From the NCBI RefSeq assembly GCF_002188465.1, contig NZ_NINW01000024.1, positions 124,001 through 188,000 on the forward strand: 64,000 nucleotides of DNA, in the 5' to 3' direction. The first letter of the stretch is position 1. The number at the start of each line of letters is the position of its first letter. Source of the stretch: Pigmentiphaga sp. NML080357 (GTDB taxonomy: Bacteria; Pseudomonadota; Gammaproteobacteria; Burkholderiales; Burkholderiaceae_B). Positions 8,653 through 16,851 of the stretch are shown here, one piece after another. The translations under genes were made by a program, and so were the position numbers. Under the pieces are notes generated by a model that saw only the letters and a program-made list of their open reading frames with translations, did no database searches and was not told where the DNA came from.

Positions 8653-9477
8653 ATGACTGAAGAAATGGGGCAGGGCGACGGGGCGAAGGGAGAACAGATC
8701 GCGGCGGTACAACGTGCCCTCGAAATTCTCGAAGCGCTGGCGGATGCCCAGGACGGAATGTCGTTCACCGACATCGTGACGCTGCTCGATGTGAACAAGG
8801 CCATCGCGTTCAAGCTGATCAATACTTTGATTGGACGCCGCTACGTTTTTCGAGACGAGACATCCGGGCGCTATTACCTGACCTTCAAGATGAGCAACCT
8901 GGGGTTGCGGAAGATGTCCAAGTCGCTGCTGCTGGACCAGAGCAATTCCATCCTGCGTGAGTTGGCCGACGCAACGGGCGAGTTGATCCGCCTGGCTGTC
9001 GTCGAAGGCGACACCATTACGTGGGTATCTTCCATCCTTGCTCAAAGCCGCCTATTGCAACTCAATCCTAGCTATGGGTTCGAGGTGCGCTTGCACCTGC
9101 ATGCGGCTGGCAAGGCCTGGTTGTCCACCATGAGCAGCGAGCGGGCGATCGGCCTGGTGCTGAAGAATGGCCTGGAGCCCGCGACCGAGCATTCTCTGCG
9201 CACAGTGGAAGCGATCCTCGAGGATTTGAAAGTCTCCGCACAGCGTGGCTATGCGATTTCCTATGAGGAGCATTCGCTGGGTGTGGGGGCAATAGGGGTG
9301 CCGGTTCTCGTTCGCCGGTTCGGCGAAAAGAAAGAGTGCGTCGGCGTCATTACGATGGCTGCGCCGTGCGCACGAATGAACAGGCAGGCTCTGGAGGGGA
9401 GCGCCCCCCGCCTGCTCGATGCCGCGGCGCGTCTCGCTTCGATCTGGCCGGTGGGCGATGGACGAACCTATTCGTGA
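8653..9477 (+). CDS. IclR-family transcriptional regulator (hyu operon)
   Basis: 274 residues from ATG 8653. A GTG at 8620 in the same frame would add 11 residues but has no ribosome-binding site. The N-terminal winged helix-turn-helix (about residues 20-75: AVQRALEILEALADAQDGMS...DVNKAIAFKLINTL) is followed by the IclR effector-binding domain with the HLHAAGKAWLS and GYAISYEEHSLGVGAIGVPV signatures. It is divergent from hyuA across a region with two palindromes, so it probably controls the hyuAB-bug operon and itself. The ligand is likely the operon substrate (inference). Confidence 0.9.
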   Translation: MTEEMGQGDGAKGEQIAAVQRALEILEALADAQDGMSFTDIVTLLDVNKAIAFKLINTLIGRRYVFRDETSGRYYLTFKMSNLGLRKMSKSLLLDQSNSILRELADATGELIRLAVVEGDTITWVSSILAQSRLLQLNPSYGFEVRLHLHAAGKAWLSTMSSERAIGLVLKNGLEPATEHSLRTVEAILEDLKVSAQRGYAISYEEHSLGVGAIGVPVLVRRFGEKKECVGVITMAAPCARMNRQALEGSAPRLLDAAARLASIWPVGDGRTYS

Positions 9478-9490
9478 AGCGGCGTGTCGG

Positions 9491-10222
9491 TCACTTCAAC
9501 TGGTTCAACTTCCGGACCGCTTCGCGCAGCGGTTCGATCAATACCTCGGGATTGAAGCGCGACGCCGGCGTCACGAGCGACAGCGCCGCTATGCATGCCC
9601 CCTTGGCATCGAACACCGGCATCGCCACCGACTGCACGCCGGGCGTGTCCGTTCCCTCCGAGATCGCATAGCCGCGCGCCGCGATTTCCTTCAACAGCGC
9701 CGGCTTGGCCAGCACGGCGCCCTGGCGCTGGAGCATGTCGCGGTATGCCGGGCTGGAAAACGCGGTCAACACGCGTCCGGACGAACTGTCATTCAGCGAT
9801 AGCAGCGTACCGACCTTGACGTCGGCGCGCACTGCCACCTGCTGTGCCTCCACGCGCCGCACCAGGCGCACGCAATTGCCGTTCAGGACCGCGAGCGAGG
9901 CGGTTTCTCCTACCTGAAGCACGAGTTCCTGCATGACGTGGGCAAACCGCTCGCCCAGGTTGGCTTGCACCAACGCGGTTTCGCCTACCAGCGCCGCATG
10001 CAGCGAGAGCCGGTAGCTGCCTTGTTCCGTCTGCTCGAGCCAGCCGGCCTCAACCAGGGTCAGCAGCTTCTGGTAGGTGGTGGCGCGGCTGCTGCCGGAC
10101 GCGGCGGCGAGTTCCATCAGTTTCATGGGGCGGTCGGATTTGCCCAGCAGGTCCAGCAGCTGCAGCGTCTTCAGTACCGAACTCAGCGGCCGGACCCCGC
10201 CGGCCTCCCGCGCTTCGAGCAT
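9491..10222 (-). CDS. IclR-family transcriptional regulator (unknown operon)
   Basis: 243 residues. The helix-turn-helix domain (about residues 12-66: SSVLKTLQLLDLLG...AAASGSSRATTYQKLLTLVEAGWL) precedes the effector domain with GVQSVAMPVFDAKGACIAALSL. The gene is convergent with the preceding IclR gene (13 bp between stop codons) and divergent from the operon starting at 10388. Two 17-bp inverted repeats lie in the divergent promoter region. It is the probable regulator of that operon. Confidence 0.9.
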   Translation of the reverse strand: MLEAREAGGVRPLSSVLKTLQLLDLLGKSDRPMKLMELAAASGSSRATTYQKLLTLVEAGWLEQTEQGSYRLSLHAALVGETALVQANLGERFAHVMQELVLQVGETASLAVLNGNCVRLVRRVEAQQVAVRADVKVGTLLSLNDSSSGRVLTAFSSPAYRDMLQRQGAVLAKPALLKEIAARGYAISEGTDTPGVQSVAMPVFDAKGACIAALSLVTPASRFNPEVLIEPLREAVRKLNQLK

Positions 10223-10276
10223 GGCGCCACTTCCTTGTCATAAAAGTTCTTGCATTCCGGGATGAGGAGTATAGAA

Positions 10277-10293
10277 TGATTCAAATAGAATCA
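10277..10293. promoter_or_regulatory. 17-bp inverted repeat, operator half of a tandem pair
   Basis: TGATTCAAATAGAATCA has 6-bp perfect arms around AAATA. Its centre is exactly 20 bp from the centre of the second site, and the two share the core ATTCWAATAGAAT. This spacing puts both sites on the same helix face, as expected for cooperative binding by the adjacent IclR protein. Confidence 0.7.
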
Positions 10294-10296
10294 TAT

Positions 10297-10313
10297 GTAT
10301 TCTAATAGAATAC
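10297..10313. promoter_or_regulatory. 17-bp inverted repeat, second operator of the pair
   Basis: GTATTCTAATAGAATAC is a perfect dyad with 8-bp arms and a single central base. It is the better of the two sites between the IclR gene and the 581-residue unknown gene. Confidence 0.7.
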
Positions 10314-10387
10314 AACAACAGGGCAAACACGAGTTCCGACGGCTTTCCCGACAGCGCCAGGCGGCGCGGTGACGACAGGAGTAGTGC

Positions 10388-12133
10388 ATGGACTTTGCCG
10401 ACGTGGAAGAGATCGCCCCGGTCTCCGCTCCGCATGATTCCCCGGACCGCGAACCTCGGATCCGCAGCGCCCGAGTGCTGATGACGCCGGCCCGCATGGG
10501 CGTGATGCAGGCCAGCCGGCTGAGCGTGTCGCGCCTGTTGATGGCCAAGGCCATACGCGAGCGCTGGACCATCGAACGGGTGCGCTGGCAGATCGACGAC
10601 CGGGCGCGCGGCACCGCGCTGTATCGCATCGACACCGGTGCGATGCCCTTCGACTTCATCGTGCATTCGTTCGAGCCCAAGATGGAAGGGCGCGCGGGCC
10701 GCATCATCGGCCGCGCCTGGGACATGATGGCGGCGCTGGTGGAAGGACCTGTATCGGAAGAGGACATCCGCACCACCGGCGAAGAGATTCCCAAGCTGTA
10801 TGCCGGCCGCGCGACGCCCGGCACGTTGATCTGGGCCCGCTCGAACCGCAGCGCGCGCGTGTTCAACCATACGGTGGAGGCCCTGGCGCAGGGACGCCAG
10901 CCGGACGTGCCCACGCTGGCCGAGGTCTGCTACTTGATGCGCAATACCGGCCTGGACGGCAACGGTACCTTCGGCACGCGCTCATTCCGGTCGCTGGAGA
11001 ACACCCATCCATTGCGCCGGCCGCTCGATGCGCAGATGCTGTGCGCATACATGATGCGGGTGTTCTCGGTAGACCTGGTCAATCACCTGGCGCGCTGTGC
11101 CTGCGCCCGGTCGGCCCGGCTGGCTCCGGAGATCGAGCGTTTCCTGGGCGTGGGCAATGCCTCCGCGCTGGGGCTGGTCCTGTACGTTAACAATCATCCC
11201 AAGCTGGTGCACCACTGGATCATGGCGCGCGAGCAGGCCATCGTCGGCGCCAAGCGCCTGCGCGTGGGAGCCAGGGATGCGCAACTGGGAATGCTGCTCG
11301 CGCTATTGGACAAGGCCATCGTCTTCCGGCGCGAAGACAGGATGGACTACGAGCAATTCACCGCCAGCGCGGACATTGCGGCCGACCTCGCCGCCATACG
11401 CGGGCACGTGCAAGCGCTGTACGACACGGGCAGGGTGCAGGGCCGCATCGAACGCTATCCGCTTGCTGCGCTGTGCGACGCGCTGGACGGCACGGTGCAC
11501 GAGGAGGCGTTCGAGACCTTCCTTGGACTCTTGACCGAATTGGTGCCGGACCTGTGCGACCGGCTGGCCGAAGGGCTGGCGGTGGACGAGGAATACGCCA
11601 CCGATCCTTCCATGTCCATCGGCCACCTGCGCGACCTGCTGCATGCCGAGTATGGCTGGGCCTTTGATATCGACCTGGACGGCGAGGGCGCGTCGAAATT
11701 CGTCTGGTACAAGTCGGCCACTGCCGAGGAGCCGCGGCGTGGCCCGAGGGCCGAGGCGGGCGACGTGTTCAACCTCGGCCTGGACCTGCCGCGCCTGGTG
11801 GTGGGCCTGGAGCGCGAGATCGCCCAGCGGCCGCCCGCGACCAGCGTGGCGCGTTTCCTGCTGGAACGGCCGGAGTACCGCTTCATCGTGAGCCGGGTGC
11901 AGACGCTCAGCGGCATGGCCTTTCATTCGCCGCACACCAACATCATGGGCGAGCAATTCGTGCCATGCGAGATCACCCGCTTCATCAACATCGGCATCCA
12001 CGGCATCGACAAGACCCGCGACTATCTGCAGCGCAACCTGCGGGGCGTCATCTACCAGGGCGCGCCGACGGCGGCCGACATTGCCGCCGGCGCCGATCCC
12101 CATTGGTTCTATCCTCAGGAGCCCGTGCTATGA
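10388..12133 (+). CDS. Uncharacterised 581-residue cytoplasmic protein
   Basis: A complete frame from ATG 10388 (preceded by GACAGGAGTAGTGC) with uniform GC-rich codon use. No signal peptide, membrane span, nucleotide-binding loop or metal-cluster motif is evident. Distinctive segments are YLMRNTGLDGNGTFGTRSF near residue 183, GNASALGLVLYVNNHPKLVHHW near 256, and SPHTNIMGEQFVPCEITRF near 519. It begins a four-gene operon: this gene, a 255-residue unknown (ATGA overlap), an atypical M19 dipeptidase (ATGA overlap) and a Bug receptor. The tight coupling to the second unknown suggests a two-component enzyme, but no reaction can be assigned. I do not recognise the family. Confidence 0.8.
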   Translation: MDFADVEEIAPVSAPHDSPDREPRIRSARVLMTPARMGVMQASRLSVSRLLMAKAIRERWTIERVRWQIDDRARGTALYRIDTGAMPFDFIVHSFEPKMEGRAGRIIGRAWDMMAALVEGPVSEEDIRTTGEEIPKLYAGRATPGTLIWARSNRSARVFNHTVEALAQGRQPDVPTLAEVCYLMRNTGLDGNGTFGTRSFRSLENTHPLRRPLDAQMLCAYMMRVFSVDLVNHLARCACARSARLAPEIERFLGVGNASALGLVLYVNNHPKLVHHWIMAREQAIVGAKRLRVGARDAQLGMLLALLDKAIVFRREDRMDYEQFTASADIAADLAAIRGHVQALYDTGRVQGRIERYPLAALCDALDGTVHEEAFETFLGLLTELVPDLCDRLAEGLAVDEEYATDPSMSIGHLRDLLHAEYGWAFDIDLDGEGASKFVWYKSATAEEPRRGPRAEAGDVFNLGLDLPRLVVGLEREIAQRPPATSVARFLLERPEYRFIVSRVQTLSGMAFHSPHTNIMGEQFVPCEITRFINIGIHGIDKTRDYLQRNLRGVIYQGAPTAADIAAGADPHWFYPQEPVL

Positions 12134-12897
12134 CCCAGGCCGTCGCCGATTCACCCCGCATATTCGACGTCTCCGTGCGCGAAGCGCGCATGTGCATAGA
12201 CCGCATCCTGTTGGTGTGCGGCCTGCCGCCCGGCTATGTGCATGGCGTGCGCGAGGTCGTGCTGCTGTCGCAGTCCATGGGACTGGGAGGTTTCCGCGCG
12301 CTCTACGAAGGGCATGCCGGGTTGCGCGAAGGATTTCTCGATCGCGTCGTAGTCGCCGATGCCGAGGACGGCGCCCTGGTCGTCGACGGGGCGGGCATAC
12401 ACGCATGGGTGTTGCTGCCCACGCTGATGGACCTGGGCGTGGAACGGGCGCGCGCCGCGGGCCGCGCCACATTGCGGGTGTCGGGCGTGACGGCCGTGCA
12501 TGAGCTGCACGTCATGGCGGGTCTGGGCAAACGCTACGGCATCGGCGCGGAAGTCTCGCAACCCGACGAGACCGGCGGACGAGGCCAGAAGGCGGTCGTC
12601 ACGCTCTTCAACACGGCCCGGCCCCGCGGCATCGATGACTGGGATCCGCTGCTGGCCCACGCCATCCGATACGGCTATCCCGTCGAGGCCGGCCTGTGGC
12701 GCGCCATCCATGCCTTGTCCAACCAGGCGCTGGCGCCCGATTCGGTGGTGTCGCGGCGCCATGCCGGGCCGGTCATCCTGCGCGACGACGGCACGCTGCA
12801 AGGCAGGCCGCCCGCCGACGACGACATGGACCTGAACATGCTGCGCCACGTTCCCTCCAGCCAAGGATGCGCTTCGCGCGAAGGACAGCCGACATGA
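12130..12897 (+). CDS. Uncharacterised 255-residue protein, coupled to upstream unknown
   Basis: ATG 12130 overlaps the upstream stop in an ATGA, indicating translational coupling. An in-frame upstream extension would run into the previous gene and is rejected. The N-terminal REARMCIDRILLVCGLPPG helix, a middle VLLPTLMDLGVERARAAGRAT segment and a C-terminal VVSRRHAGPVILRDDGTLQG stretch are present, with no signal peptide or membrane helix. The alternation of helical and glycine-rich segments suggests a soluble enzyme subunit or substrate-binding partner of the 581-residue protein. No family is recognised with confidence and no function is claimed. Confidence 0.75.
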   Translation: MTQAVADSPRIFDVSVREARMCIDRILLVCGLPPGYVHGVREVVLLSQSMGLGGFRALYEGHAGLREGFLDRVVVADAEDGALVVDGAGIHAWVLLPTLMDLGVERARAAGRATLRVSGVTAVHELHVMAGLGKRYGIGAEVSQPDETGGRGQKAVVTLFNTARPRGIDDWDPLLAHAIRYGYPVEAGLWRAIHALSNQALAPDSVVSRRHAGPVILRDDGTLQGRPPADDDMDLNMLRHVPSSQGCASREGQPT

Positions 12898-13901
12898 ACG
12901 CACCCCATTCGAAGGCAGGCATCATCGTCGACGGCCTGTCGATGCCGGTGCCGGAGCGACGCTGGTTCGAGGAGTGGCGGGAGGCCGGCATCGGATGCGT
13001 CAACACCACGGTGGCGGTGTGGGAGAACGCCGCCGAGACCCTGGCCTTGCTGGGCAAATGGCGGGTCGTGCTGGAGCAGAACCGGGATCTCGTCGCGCCG
13101 GCCGCCAGCGTGGCCGAGATCGAGGCCGTGGCGGCCTCGGGGCGCACCGCCGTGATGTTCGGCTTCCAGAACACGGCGCCGGTGGAGCATAACCTGGACC
13201 TGTTCGCCGTGTTCCGCCAGCTGGGGGTGTGCGTGATGCAATTGACGTACAACCTGCAGAACTATATCGGCTGCGGCTATTGGGAAGAAAAGGACACGGG
13301 CATTTCCTCGCGCTTCGGCAAGCTGGCGCTGGAGGAGATGAACCAGCTGGGCATCCTGATCGACCTGTCCCATTGCGGCGAACGCACGACGCTGGAAGCC
13401 ATCCAGATGTCGGCCAAGCCGGTGGCCATCACCCATGCCAACCCGCGCGAATACGTAGGAGCGCCGGTATACGGCGCAGGGCGCCTGAAGCAGACAGAAG
13501 CCCTGCTGGAGCTGGCCAGGCGGGGCGGCGTGATCGGCCTTACGCCCAATCGCAACATGACCAAGTACGGCGCGGCCACCACGCTCGAGCAGTTCGGCGA
13601 CATGGTGGCCTGGACCGTGGACCGGATCGGCATCGACGCCGTGGCCATCGGCACCGACTACTGTCCGGGGCATCCCCGATCGGTGCGGACCTGGTGGCGC
13701 TATGCGAAGTGGTCGCGCCAGAGCGCGCCGGCCAAGGAAATGGAAATCGCGCCGCATGAGGGATGGTCGGAGTGGATGCGCACCCCGGCGGGGTTGCAGA
13801 ACGTCATTGCCGAGCTGGACCGGCGCGGTTTCCGCCAGGCCGACATCGACAAGATCATGGGAGGAAACTGGATGAGGCTTTTGCGTGAAACCATAGGTTG
13901 A
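12894..13901 (+). CDS. Membrane dipeptidase (peptidase M19)-like protein with altered metal site
   Basis: 335 residues from ATG 12894, which overlaps the previous stop as ATGA. The TIM-barrel amidohydrolase layout of M19 is visible: IIVDGLSM at the N-terminus, MFGFQNTAPVE, IDLSHCGERT (H160), AITHANPRE (H181) and a late GTDY segment. Two departures stand out. The N-terminal H-x-D zinc motif is replaced by V-D-G-L, and the bridging Glu position of the usual E-G-G motif appears as Q92. There is no signal peptide, unlike secreted renal-type dipeptidases. The protein may use one metal or act on a non-peptide amide. Operon partners are two unknown proteins and a Bug receptor. Confidence 0.8.
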   Translation: MNAPHSKAGIIVDGLSMPVPERRWFEEWREAGIGCVNTTVAVWENAAETLALLGKWRVVLEQNRDLVAPAASVAEIEAVAASGRTAVMFGFQNTAPVEHNLDLFAVFRQLGVCVMQLTYNLQNYIGCGYWEEKDTGISSRFGKLALEEMNQLGILIDLSHCGERTTLEAIQMSAKPVAITHANPREYVGAPVYGAGRLKQTEALLELARRGGVIGLTPNRNMTKYGAATTLEQFGDMVAWTVDRIGIDAVAIGTDYCPGHPRSVRTWWRYAKWSRQSAPAKEMEIAPHEGWSEWMRTPAGLQNVIAELDRRGFRQADIDKIMGGNWMRLLRETIG

Positions 13902-13954
13902 ACAGCCGACGGTCCGTCTGAGCGGCGGGCCGGACCTCTTGAAGGAGCGTGGCC

Positions 13955-14944
13955 ATGAAAAGCTGGGTGCTGAAGTACGCGGTAGGAGCGGGAGTGGTGA
14001 TGGCGCTGGCGGCCGCGTTGCCCGCCCGCGCGCAGGACGAGGCATTTCCGAACAAGCCCATTCGTCTGCTGGTCGGCTTTGCGCCCGGGGGCGGCACCGA
14101 CGTCGTGGCGCGCGTGATCGCGCCGCGCCTGTCCGAGAACATCGGCCAGTCGGTGGTGGTGGAGAACAAGCCGGGCGCGAGCGGCATCGTGGCGGGCGGT
14201 ATCGTCGCCAAGGCGCCGCCCGACGGGTATACGCTGATGATGGGCGTGGTCTCGGTCAATACCATCCTGCCACATCTCTTTACCAACATCCCCTACGATA
14301 CGGCGCGCGATTTCACGCCGGTAATCCTGACGGCGTCAGTGCCGCACTTCGTCGCCGTCCATCCCTCGCTGCCGGTTCATACGCTGGCCGGACTCATCGC
14401 CTACGCCAAGGCCAACCCGGGCAAACTCAGCTTTCCGTCGGCGGGCAGCGGCACCACGCCCCATATCGCGGGGGAAATGTTCAAGAGCATGGCGGGTGTC
14501 GAATTGATGCACGTGCCGTACAAGAGCACCGGGCAATCCATGCCGGACCTGTTGGCGGGCCGGCTGCAGGTCGGTTTCGACACCTATCCGACGACCGCGC
14601 CGTACGTAAAGACCGGCAAGCTGCGCGCCCTGGCCGTGACGGGGACCAAGCGCCTGCAGGAATTCCCGGAATTGCCCACGGTGGCGGAGTCGGGGCTGCC
14701 GGAATATCGCTTCGCCACCTGGTACGGCATTTTTGCTCCACGGGATACGCCCGCGGCGATCGTCAATCGCCTGCATGCGGAATTCGCCAAGGCGATGGCG
14801 GCTCCGGACGTGCGCGAGCAACTGGTGAAGATGGGGGTGGACGGTACCGAGACGCGCACCCCCGAAGAGTTCGCCGCACTGGTGCGGGCCGATACGGAGC
14901 GCTTCGGAAAGGTGGTGAAGGCGGCCGGCGTGAGGCTGGACTGA
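13955..14944 (+). CDS. Bug-family periplasmic solute-binding protein
   Basis: 329 residues. ATG 13955 sits 7 bp after GAAGGAG and is preferred to the in-frame GTG at 13949. The signal peptide ends near P-A-R-A-Q, and the mature protein starts DEAFPNKPIRLLVGFAPGGGTDVVARV, typical of Bug. It is 53 bp downstream of the M19-like gene and probably the receptor for the substrate of the preceding unknown enzymes. Confidence 0.92.
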   Translation: MKSWVLKYAVGAGVVMALAAALPARAQDEAFPNKPIRLLVGFAPGGGTDVVARVIAPRLSENIGQSVVVENKPGASGIVAGGIVAKAPPDGYTLMMGVVSVNTILPHLFTNIPYDTARDFTPVILTASVPHFVAVHPSLPVHTLAGLIAYAKANPGKLSFPSAGSGTTPHIAGEMFKSMAGVELMHVPYKSTGQSMPDLLAGRLQVGFDTYPTTAPYVKTGKLRALAVTGTKRLQEFPELPTVAESGLPEYRFATWYGIFAPRDTPAAIVNRLHAEFAKAMAAPDVREQLVKMGVDGTETRTPEEFAALVRADTERFGKVVKAAGVRLD

Positions 14945-14967
14945 GCCGGCCTCTTGGTGGACCGGCT
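14944..14967 (+). terminator. Possible terminator hairpin
   Basis: AGCCGG and CCGGCT form a 6-bp stem around a 12-nt loop immediately after the bug stop codon, with a short TT run following. It lies between convergent genes. The loop is long and the T tract weak. Confidence 0.35.
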
Positions 14968-14972
14968 TTGCG

Positions 14973-15674
14973 TCAGGCCGAGACTTCCTTGCGCAGCCGC
15001 TGCTCGAGCTCCTGCTTGAGACCGGGGGCCAGCTTCAATTGCCTCGCCAGTTCGTCGAGATAGGCGCGTTCCATGAAGCTCTCCTCGTCGACCATGATCA
15101 GGCTTGCCAGATACATTTCCGCGGCCATTTCCGGCGTGCCGGCCGCCTGCGCCACCACGGCGGGATCGAGCGGCCGGGCCAGTTCGGCCTCGAGCCAGCG
15201 GCGGTCGGCGTCGTCGCCGGCGAGCTTGCCGATCTCGGCATCGAGCAGGCGGCGCTCTTCCTCGCCGATGTGGCCGTCGGCCTTGGCCGCGCCGATCATG
15301 GCCGTCAGCACGGCGCGGCTGTGGCGTTCCGCTTCGGGAGGAGGAAGGCGATCGGCCGTTTGCGGCTCGCGAGAGGTGGGCTGGGCCTGCTTGGCCTGCC
15401 AGTCGCTGTAGGCGCGGTACGCGAGGGCGCCCAGCGCCGCCATGCCGCCGTACATGGCGACCTTGCCGCCGATTTTCCGGGCCTTCTTGCTGCCCAGGAG
15501 CAGCGCGATGGCGCCGGCACCCAGCGCGCCCCCGCCCAGGCCGGGCAGGAGCCCGTCGAGCCCGCCGCCCGTTCCACGGGCCGGGCCTTGCTGCTGGCCG
15601 CGGGATCCGGCCACGTCGCGGACGAGGCCCTGGCCGGATTGCAGCAATTGGTCGAGAAGTTGTCGTGCGCTCAA
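14973..15674 (-). CDS. DUF533/TerB-like inner membrane protein (YebE type)
   Basis: 233 residues if started at TTG 15674 (SARQLLDQLLQSGQ, the usual family beginning). An ATG at 15773 in the same frame would add an unlikely 33 residues reaching back toward the upstream bug gene. The N-terminal amphipathic helix is followed by a glycine-rich membrane segment (GGALGAGAIALLLG and MYGGMAALGALAY). The C-terminal acidic helical TerB-like domain (about residues 115-233) contains AKADGHIGEEERRLLDAEI. The protein is probably anchored in the inner membrane with a cytoplasmic helical domain. Its function is not established. It lies downstream of, and co-directional with, a bug gene. Confidence 0.75.
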   Translation of the reverse strand: MSARQLLDQLLQSGQGLVRDVAGSRGQQQGPARGTGGGLDGLLPGLGGGALGAGAIALLLGSKKARKIGGKVAMYGGMAALGALAYRAYSDWQAKQAQPTSREPQTADRLPPPEAERHSRAVLTAMIGAAKADGHIGEEERRLLDAEIGKLAGDDADRRWLEAELARPLDPAVVAQAAGTPEMAAEMYLASLIMVDEESFMERAYLDELARQLKLAPGLKQELEQRLRKEVSA

Positions 15675-15782
15675 GAGAACACCCCGCAGTTGTATGGGCA
15701 GAAGTCCATGGTAGACATTGTCCGTACCTGCAAGTTCGAGCGCCGGACCAAGATTTGTTTCAGACCGCTTCACACGCGCCGT

Positions 15783-16745
15783 TCATTCGACCGTGACGCC
15801 CGTGGCCTGCACGATGCCTTTCCACTTCTGGTAATCCGTCTTGAGCAGCTCGGCGAACTGCTCGGCCGACATGGCTTGGGCCTCCGCACCCTGTGCATGG
15901 ATGGCCTCGCGCGTCTCGGGCATGGCCAGCAGCCTGTTGACGGCGGTATTGACGGTGGCCCCGATCTCGCGGGGCGTCCCGGCCGGCATGAAGAGGCCGT
16001 ACCAGGTACTGACGTCGAAGCCCTTGTACCCGAGCTCGGCGATGGTCGGCACGTCGGGCAGCGAGGTGCTTCGCCTGGCGCTGGTGACGGCTAGTGGCCG
16101 CAGCTTGCCGGACTGGATCTGCGCCATGGCCGACGGCACGGAGGAAACCATCAGGTCCACGTTGCCGGCGAGCACGTCCATCATGGCCGCATTGGACCCC
16201 TTATAGGGAATGTGGCGGATGTCGATCTTGGCGGCATCCTTGAAGATTTCGCCTGCCAGGTGGATGGTCGTGCCGCTGCCGGGCGATCCGTAGGTGATGG
16301 AGCCGGGGGCCGCCTTGGCCGCGGCCACCACGTCCGCCAGTGTCTTGAAGCGGGAGCTGGCCTGCGTGACGATGACGATGGGCGTATAGCCGATGTGGGC
16401 CACCGCCACCAAGTCCCGGGTCGGGTCGTAGGTCACGCTCTTGTAGAGCCAGGGGGCGACCACGAGATTGTCTTTCTGGCCCATGACCATTTCATAGCCG
16501 TTGGGAGCAGCCCGCACCGCGGCGGCAATGCCTATGGTGCCACCTGCGCCGGCGCGGTTCTCGGACACGATTGTCCACTTCTCGGCTTCGCCCAGCTTGT
16601 TGGCGATCAGGCGCGACAGGATGTCGGTCCCGCCTCCCGGCGGGAACGGGATAAGGAGCCGGATGGGCTTGGATGGATAAGCCTGGGCGTGGGCGCCTGT
16701 GGCCGCCATTGCCAGCGCGGCGACGGCGAGGAACTTGCGGAACAT
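15783..16745 (-). CDS. Bug-family periplasmic solute-binding protein
   Basis: 320 residues from ATG 16745 (AGGAGACATCCC upstream); an in-frame ATG at 16778 is less likely. The signal peptide MFRKFLAVAALAMAATGAHA precedes the mature QAYPSKPIRLLIPFPPGGGTDILSRL. VSENRAGAGGTIG and a late AELGYKGFDVSTWYG segment confirm Bug. It is convergent with the bug gene at 13955 and co-directional with the IclR gene upstream. No enzyme gene accompanies it apart from the DUF533 gene, so it is an orphan receptor. Confidence 0.92.
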   Translation of the reverse strand: MFRKFLAVAALAMAATGAHAQAYPSKPIRLLIPFPPGGGTDILSRLIANKLGEAEKWTIVSENRAGAGGTIGIAAAVRAAPNGYEMVMGQKDNLVVAPWLYKSVTYDPTRDLVAVAHIGYTPIVIVTQASSRFKTLADVVAAAKAAPGSITYGSPGSGTTIHLAGEIFKDAAKIDIRHIPYKGSNAAMMDVLAGNVDLMVSSVPSAMAQIQSGKLRPLAVTSARRSTSLPDVPTIAELGYKGFDVSTWYGLFMPAGTPREIGATVNTAVNRLLAMPETREAIHAQGAEAQAMSAEQFAELLKTDYQKWKGIVQATGVTVE

Positions 16746-16851
16746 GGGATGTCTCCTTGTTCTGGGGGCGTCAAGCATACCGGAAACTTTGGTACCGCTC
16801 CCGAGCGGGCGGCGGGTTCGCAGCTGGGTAGGCCGAAGGTTGCGGGGATCG

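Noticed and set aside
9473-9502. TGAAG...CTTCA hairpin between the convergent IclR genes
   Set aside because: The stem has only five pairs and the loop is long, so it is not convincing as a terminator.
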